The position numbers and the translations under genes are program-made. A stretch of 49,460 nt of DNA from Cupriavidus consociatus (lineage in GTDB: Bacteria; Pseudomonadota; Gammaproteobacteria; Burkholderiales; Burkholderiaceae), in NCBI RefSeq assembly GCF_017814975.1, contig NZ_JAGIQA010000038.1:1-49460 (forward strand), read 5' to 3'. A model generated the notes under the pieces. The model did not search any database. It was given only the letters and a program-made list of their open reading frames with translations, and had not been told where the DNA came from. Below are positions 45,690 through 49,460 of this stretch, piece after piece (position 1 is the first letter of the stretch; each line of letters opens with the position of its first letter).

Positions 45690-46220
45690 ATGATCTTGTA
45701 TCACGCCGGCCCGCAGTGGCTGTTCGTCGACGAGACGTCTATCAATCGTTCGGAGATGGCCAAGCGCCTGACCGAAAATCATGGGTTCACCCCATGCACG
45801 CTGTACGAGCCGTTTGGCGCAGGCCGCGGCGCGGTCATTGCGAAGCATGACCACATGCTGGTGATGGCGCTGGGCGAGGCGGGTGGCAACACCTTCTATG
45901 CGGTGGCGCCGTCCAAGGAACTGCAGGACCTCATCTGGTCGTTCTCGCATGGCCTGGCTTCCCAGTGGAGCGAGCTGGAACTCCGCGCCCTGACCGGCGA
46001 GGCGGACTGGAATGCTCTCATGACGATGGCCGCAGCGCAGTTCGCGGCCGCACGCCGCTCGGTCGAGCGCGCAATCGCGGGCACGCCGGCGCATGACGCG
46101 CCCAACGCCGAAGCATCCATGCCGGCAGACATGCCGTTGCTGGACGATGAAGTGATGGAAGTGCCGCCGGACTACCTTCACTCCTTTACCGGCATGGAGG
46201 TGTCCGAATGCGCCCATTGA
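45690..46220 (+). CDS. hypothetical protein (176 aa) coupled to the SbcC-like gene
   Basis: 176 residues starting MILYHAGPQWLFVDETSINR. The N-terminal half is mixed alpha/beta and the second half is helical and acidic, ending near MEVPPDYLHSFTGMEVSECA. The last 13 bases overlap the start of the SbcC-like gene, so translation is coupled, and the product may act with the SbcCD-like complex. No motif is recognised. The start is set by leader copy 11. Confidence 0.7.
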   Translation: MILYHAGPQWLFVDETSINRSEMAKRLTENHGFTPCTLYEPFGAGRGAVIAKHDHMLVMALGEAGGNTFYAVAPSKELQDLIWSFSHGLASQWSELELRALTGEADWNALMTMAAAQFAAARRSVERAIAGTPAHDAPNAEASMPADMPLLDDEVMEVPPDYLHSFTGMEVSECAH

Positions 46221-48529
46221 AACTCACGCTCGCCGGATTCCATGGGATCCGCGACGGGATGCAGCGCGACAGCGTTACCGTCGACCTCTCCTCCTTGCCC
46301 GCCGGGCTGATCGCGCTTGTCGGCCCGAACGGTGCCGGCAAGACGACGATCATGGACAACCTGCATCCGTATCCGATCATGCCGAGCCACGCGGCCAAGA
46401 TGTCGGCCGACGCGTTCTCGTACTGGGACCATCTCTGCGCACCACGCGCAGAGAAGGATCTGGAATGGGAGCATGGCGGCAAGGTCTACCGGTCGGCATT
46501 CGCGTTCCGCAACCCGGGCAAGAGCCGCAAGGCGGAGTATTACTTGTTCGCGAAGGTGGATGATGACTGGAAGCCGGTGCAGCTGGCCGATGGAACGTTG
46601 TCCGATGGCAAGGCGGAGACCTATGGTCGCTGCCTCGAGGCGGTGCTCGGTTCGGCCGAGGCGTTCTTCACGAGCGTCTTTTCTGCCCAGAACCGCCGGC
46701 CGCTGGCCAGCTATCAGCCTGCCGAGATCAAGACGCTGCTCGCCGAGCTGCTCGGAATCGACCACCTGCGTGAGTTGTCGGCCAAGGCTGGCGACGTCGG
46801 CAAGGCGTTGAACCGGGCTTTGGAGACGGTGCAGCGGGACGTGCTTGTGCTGGCCGGAAAGCGCGACACCGTGAACGCGATCGCCAAGGAGATCTGCCAG
46901 ATTGACGAGGGTCTAGGCGCCGAGCGCGCCCGCCGCGCAGACCTGCTCACCAGCGGCAGCAAGCTGGAGCAGGAGCGTGCGACGCTGGCGGCCAAGCAGG
47001 CCGCCTCTGCCGGCACCGAAGCACGTTTGCGCGAGCTGGACCAGCGCCATCGTGAACTGACGGGCCGCAGGCAGCAGCTGGCCGGCGACGACCGTGCTGC
47101 GGCGTCGAAGGCTTCGGCGCGACGCCAGGATCTGCAACGCCTTGCCGCGGAGCACCGGTCCACGCTTGCCCAGGCTGAAGCCATCAAGGCGGCAGCCCAT
47201 CAGCGTGACGAAGTGCAGCTGGCGCTGGGCCGCCATCGCGGCGAACTGGAGCGCCTGCAGAAGGAGCTCGCCGATCTGGAGCCCGTTGCCGGCCAGCACG
47301 CGGCGCTCGCCAGCGAACTACGGGGGATGGAATCCCGTGGATCGGTGGCGGCGCAGTTGGTCAAGACGCTCAAGGCCCAGACGGAAGTGATGGACCAGGT
47401 ACCGTGCGCTGGCCATGACATGCACGCGCGTTGTCCGTTGCTGGCCCAGGCGCGCGAAGCCAACGGCAAGCTCGAGCCACAGGTCATCGAAGTGGCGAAC
47501 CTGCGTACCAGCTACAAGGCAAAGCAGGAGGCCTTGCAGCAGTTGGCCCAAGCGCTGGCGCGGCTCAACGTCGTGCGCCGCGCCGTTGCAGCGCTGCGGC
47601 AGGAAGTCGAGCAGGGCAATTCAGAGCTGCAGCGCCTCACGGGGCTTGCAGCGAAGAAGCCTTTGCTCGATGCTGCGGCGTCCGCATTGGACTTGGCGCA
47701 ACGCGATTTCGTGACCCTGGAGGCGGAGGAAACCGAACGGAAAGAACGGCTCGAACGTGATACCCGTGACGTGGACACGCAACTGGCGAGCCTGCAGCGC
47801 GAGCGCGACAGCCTGGCTGTGACGGACGTGACCGGCCTCGTTGCCGATCTTGACCGTCGGCTTGCAGCCGGCCGCGAGGCGGTCAGTGCATTAGACGGCC
47901 GGATCGAATCGCTGATCCGCCGGCAAAGCGCCCTGTCCACCGAGCGCAGTCTGCTCGAGCGGGAGCTCGTCGGGTTGGGCGGCCTTGAATCCCATGTCCA
48001 GCGTCTGTCCGACGAGATCGCCCAATGGAAGTTGCTCGCCAAAGGGCTCGGGAACGATGGCGTCATTGCCTTGTCGATCGACGACGCTGGCCCTGCCATC
48101 ACCGCCATGGTCAATGACCTGCTGCTGGCTTGCTACGGACGGCGCTTCACGGTCGCCATCCAGACGCAGACGAAGCTGGCCAATGGTGACGCCCGGGAGG
48201 GCTTCGCCATCAGCGTGCTTGACGCGGACAACGGCACGACGAAGGATTTCTCCGTGCTGAGTGGCGGCCAAAAGGTGTGGATCAACGAATGCCTGACGCG
48301 TGGAATCGCCCTGTATCGGGCGCAAGACACGCGGCAGCCGTTCCAGACCCTGTTCACCGACGAAGCCGACGGCCCGCTCGATCCGGAGCGCAAGCGTGCC
48401 TTCATGCAGATGAAGCGCGAGGTGCTCCGGCTTGGCGGCTACGAGCGGGAATTCTTCATCAGCCAGACGCCCGATCTCGTTGATGAAGCCGATGCCGTCA
48501 TCGACGTGGTGGCGCTCGCGGCTCAGTAG
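46208..48529 (+). CDS. SbcC/Rad50-like ATPase
   Basis: 773 residues, shorter than E. coli SbcC (about 1050). Walker A is LVGPNGAGKTTIMD (39-47). Two long coiled-coil arms (about 170-390 and 420-620) surround a possible zinc hook at about residues 400-410 (PCAGHDMHARCPLL). The hook spacing is wider than the canonical Cys-x-x-Cys. The ABC signature is VLSGGQKVW (about 685) and Walker B is TLFTDEADGPLD (about 716). It should tether and process DNA ends with the SbcD-like protein encoded at 44089, from which it is separated by one small gene with its own leader. A plasmid copy may protect or process replication intermediates. Confidence 0.88.
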   Translation: MRPLKLTLAGFHGIRDGMQRDSVTVDLSSLPAGLIALVGPNGAGKTTIMDNLHPYPIMPSHAAKMSADAFSYWDHLCAPRAEKDLEWEHGGKVYRSAFAFRNPGKSRKAEYYLFAKVDDDWKPVQLADGTLSDGKAETYGRCLEAVLGSAEAFFTSVFSAQNRRPLASYQPAEIKTLLAELLGIDHLRELSAKAGDVGKALNRALETVQRDVLVLAGKRDTVNAIAKEICQIDEGLGAERARRADLLTSGSKLEQERATLAAKQAASAGTEARLRELDQRHRELTGRRQQLAGDDRAAASKASARRQDLQRLAAEHRSTLAQAEAIKAAAHQRDEVQLALGRHRGELERLQKELADLEPVAGQHAALASELRGMESRGSVAAQLVKTLKAQTEVMDQVPCAGHDMHARCPLLAQAREANGKLEPQVIEVANLRTSYKAKQEALQQLAQALARLNVVRRAVAALRQEVEQGNSELQRLTGLAAKKPLLDAAASALDLAQRDFVTLEAEETERKERLERDTRDVDTQLASLQRERDSLAVTDVTGLVADLDRRLAAGREAVSALDGRIESLIRRQSALSTERSLLERELVGLGGLESHVQRLSDEIAQWKLLAKGLGNDGVIALSIDDAGPAITAMVNDLLLACYGRRFTVAIQTQTKLANGDAREGFAISVLDADNGTTKDFSVLSGGQKVWINECLTRGIALYRAQDTRQPFQTLFTDEADGPLDPERKRAFMQMKREVLRLGGYEREFFISQTPDLVDEADAVIDVVALAAQ

Positions 48530-48558
48530 CGCCGCGACTCCGTCGTTCCTTTCTAATC

Positions 48559-48596
48559 AAGCCCGCATTCCCGAAAGGAGTGCGGGGCTTTTTTTC
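48559..48596 (+). terminator. terminator after the SbcC-like gene
   Basis: AGCCCGCATTCC and GGAGTGCGGGGCT pair around CGAAA with one bulge and one G-T pair, followed by a run of seven T. Confidence 0.88.
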
Positions 48597-48608
48597 TATG
48601 ACTTCCGA

Positions 48609-49385
48609 GTTGACGTCCTCCCCTGCCTAAAGGCAGGGGATTCCCACAGCTGGCGATGCACGTCCGCATCGGAGAATGTTCAGCGCAGCATTGGTATCAC
48701 GGTCATGCACGACACCACATCGACTACACGTCCACTCTCTTATTCGCAGTCCTGCGATACCTTTCGGCCGCGTCGTGCTGTCTTTCGAACCACACGCCGA
48801 ACAGGACTGGGTAGAACCGCTTTCGTTCACTTCCTCAAACGTGGCTCCGTGCGCAATCGGTTTGTAGCGGAGCTTGTCCCGGAAGGACGACCAGGATGCG
48901 TCGTAGACGCTCTTCGCCATCTTGGTTTTGGCGAGTTTCAACGCCGACACGTTGCCGACTGCGATGTAATCGAAGCGCCGGACGAGATCGAGCGCGAGCT
49001 TGTGCTGGAAGTCGGCGCGGGCATTCGCCACCTTGGCATGCAGCTTGGCGATATGCCGCTTGTGCTTTCGCGCCCGCTGCGCCTTCGCCAGTCGTTCGGC
49101 GGCATGCCGGCCAAACCGGTCATTGGGAAGCTTCTCGCCGGTCGAGAGCGTTGCGAAGTCCTTCAAACCAAGGTCGATGCCGACGCCAGCTTGAATCGGA
49201 CGTGCCGGCACATCAGCGACCTCGATCACGATGTTGAGAAACCAGTTCCCACGCAAGTCCTGGGCAAAGTTTGTGCCGTCCTTGATCTTGCCCGCGGGCA
49301 ACGGGCGGCTGTTGAACACGCGGAAGGTATTCCCGGCAAAGCGAAACGCCTCGCCTTCTCGTTTCAGATCGCGGCCCTTCAAGGC
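48609..49385 (-). mobile_element. truncated IS200/IS605-type element, copy 2
   Basis: Nearly identical to copy 1 from the right end (GTTGACGTCC at 48609) to about 49380. There the sequence changes abruptly, so the left end and the first third of tnpB are missing. The right-end hairpin CCCCTGCC-TAAA-GGCAGGGG is perfect here. A 10-bp inverted repeat (ATGACTTCCG at 48598-48607 and its complement at 49397-49406) flanks the remnant. Confidence 0.85.
48627..49382 (-). pseudogene. TnpB, 5'-truncated copy
   Basis: 251 codons matching residues of about 104-353 of the copy at 13762-14823, starting LKGRDLKREGEAFRFAGNTF. The RuvC motifs and zinc ribbon are present, including the same missing RuvC-II acid (YIAVGNVSALKLAKT). 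The N-terminal RNA-binding part is gone, so it should not be an active nuclease. The right-end region, and thus a guide RNA precursor, is intact. It may still be expressed as RNA if a promoter lies upstream. Confidence 0.88.
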
Positions 49386-49402
49386 ATTTCCTTATACGGA
49401 AG

Positions 49403-49460
49403 TCATGACTCTTCCCGCAGTGCCTGAATGGTGAGCGCGGCGTCCATGGTTCGCTGCATG
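49403..49460 (-). CDS. possible 3' end of a leftward gene cut by the window edge
   Basis: On the minus strand the last bases read MQRTMDAALTIQALREES and stop. The stop overlaps an ATG (ATGA) that opens a frame ending after four codons where the truncated element begins. This suggests an operon whose next gene was disrupted. Only 18 codons are visible, so this is a weak call. Confidence 0.3.
   Translation of the reverse strand, partial: MQRTMDAALTIQALREES

Noticed and set aside
1..49460. tRNA, rRNA, CRISPR array, conjugation (tra/trb/vir) genes
   Set aside because: None was recognised on either strand in this window; they may lie elsewhere on the element.

Overview
The window is about 49.5 kb of high-GC, densely packed DNA from a large plasmid or integrative element. 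The gene content (SSB, zinc-finger/TOPRIM primase, ParM/ParR partition, tyrosine recombinase, a complete PRTRC cluster, DUF932, DUF1173, DUF5131 and an SbcCD-like pair) points to a Burkholderiales-type proteobacterial host. A Xanthomonadaceae host is also possible. No core chromosomal gene, rRNA, tRNA or CRISPR array was seen, and no conjugation gene was recognised.

Layout. 0.5-4.3 kb: rightward replication block (small membrane protein, two hypotheticals, ssb, primase-like protein). 4.3-6.2 kb: leftward partition operon (parM-like, parR-like, small membrane protein) with a helically phased 7-bp repeat array upstream that looks like its centromere. 6.2-8.4 kb: an orphan leader, a gene-poor stretch and a tyrosine recombinase. 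8.4-17.9 kb: a leftward accessory cluster (nuclease, Lar-like protein, DNA methyltransferase, DUF5131 protein, DUF1173 protein, UvrD-like helicase and small proteins). Most of its longer genes are frameshifted, and DUF1173 is also split by a TnpB element. 18-26.3 kb: small hypothetical genes with paralogues, an orphan MazE-like antitoxin, a large methyltransferase-helicase fusion and a GNAT protein. 26.6-32.6 kb: the PRTRC cluster in the order ParB-E-C-F-B-A-ThiF. In fold terms this is a partition-type ParB linked to a ubiquitin-like set: ubiquitin-like C, E2-like B, JAMM peptidase A and E1-like ThiF. 32.7-40.0 kb: mostly single-gene units of unknown function, a lipoprotein and a DUF932 protein. 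40.1-41.8 kb: leftward bactofilin operon. 42-48.5 kb: a Gp3-like DNA-metabolism protein and an SbcD/SbcC-like pair. 48.6-49.4 kb: a truncated second TnpB element.

The most striking feature is a repeated 5' leader. Eleven intergenic copies carry a 5-bp stem with a 3-nt loop (usually GCGTC-NNN-GACGC) followed directly by ATCGAC(C), and in most copies by a second hairpin whose sequence varies while its pairing is kept. In seven copies a -10-like hexamer lies 13-14 nt upstream of the stem, so the motif would sit at the very 5' end of the mRNA. Near the start codon, at least a dozen genes (some without the first motif) have three arms in which a central anti-Shine-Dalgarno arm can pair either with an upstream arm or with the arm holding the ribosome binding site. 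Arm sequences differ from gene to gene but the pairing is kept. This looks like an element-wide family of translational switches. I cannot tell from memory whether it matches a catalogued RNA motif.

A second shared signal is a leftward promoter (TTGACTT, then 14 nt, then TANNNT) in front of parM and of genes in the decayed cluster.
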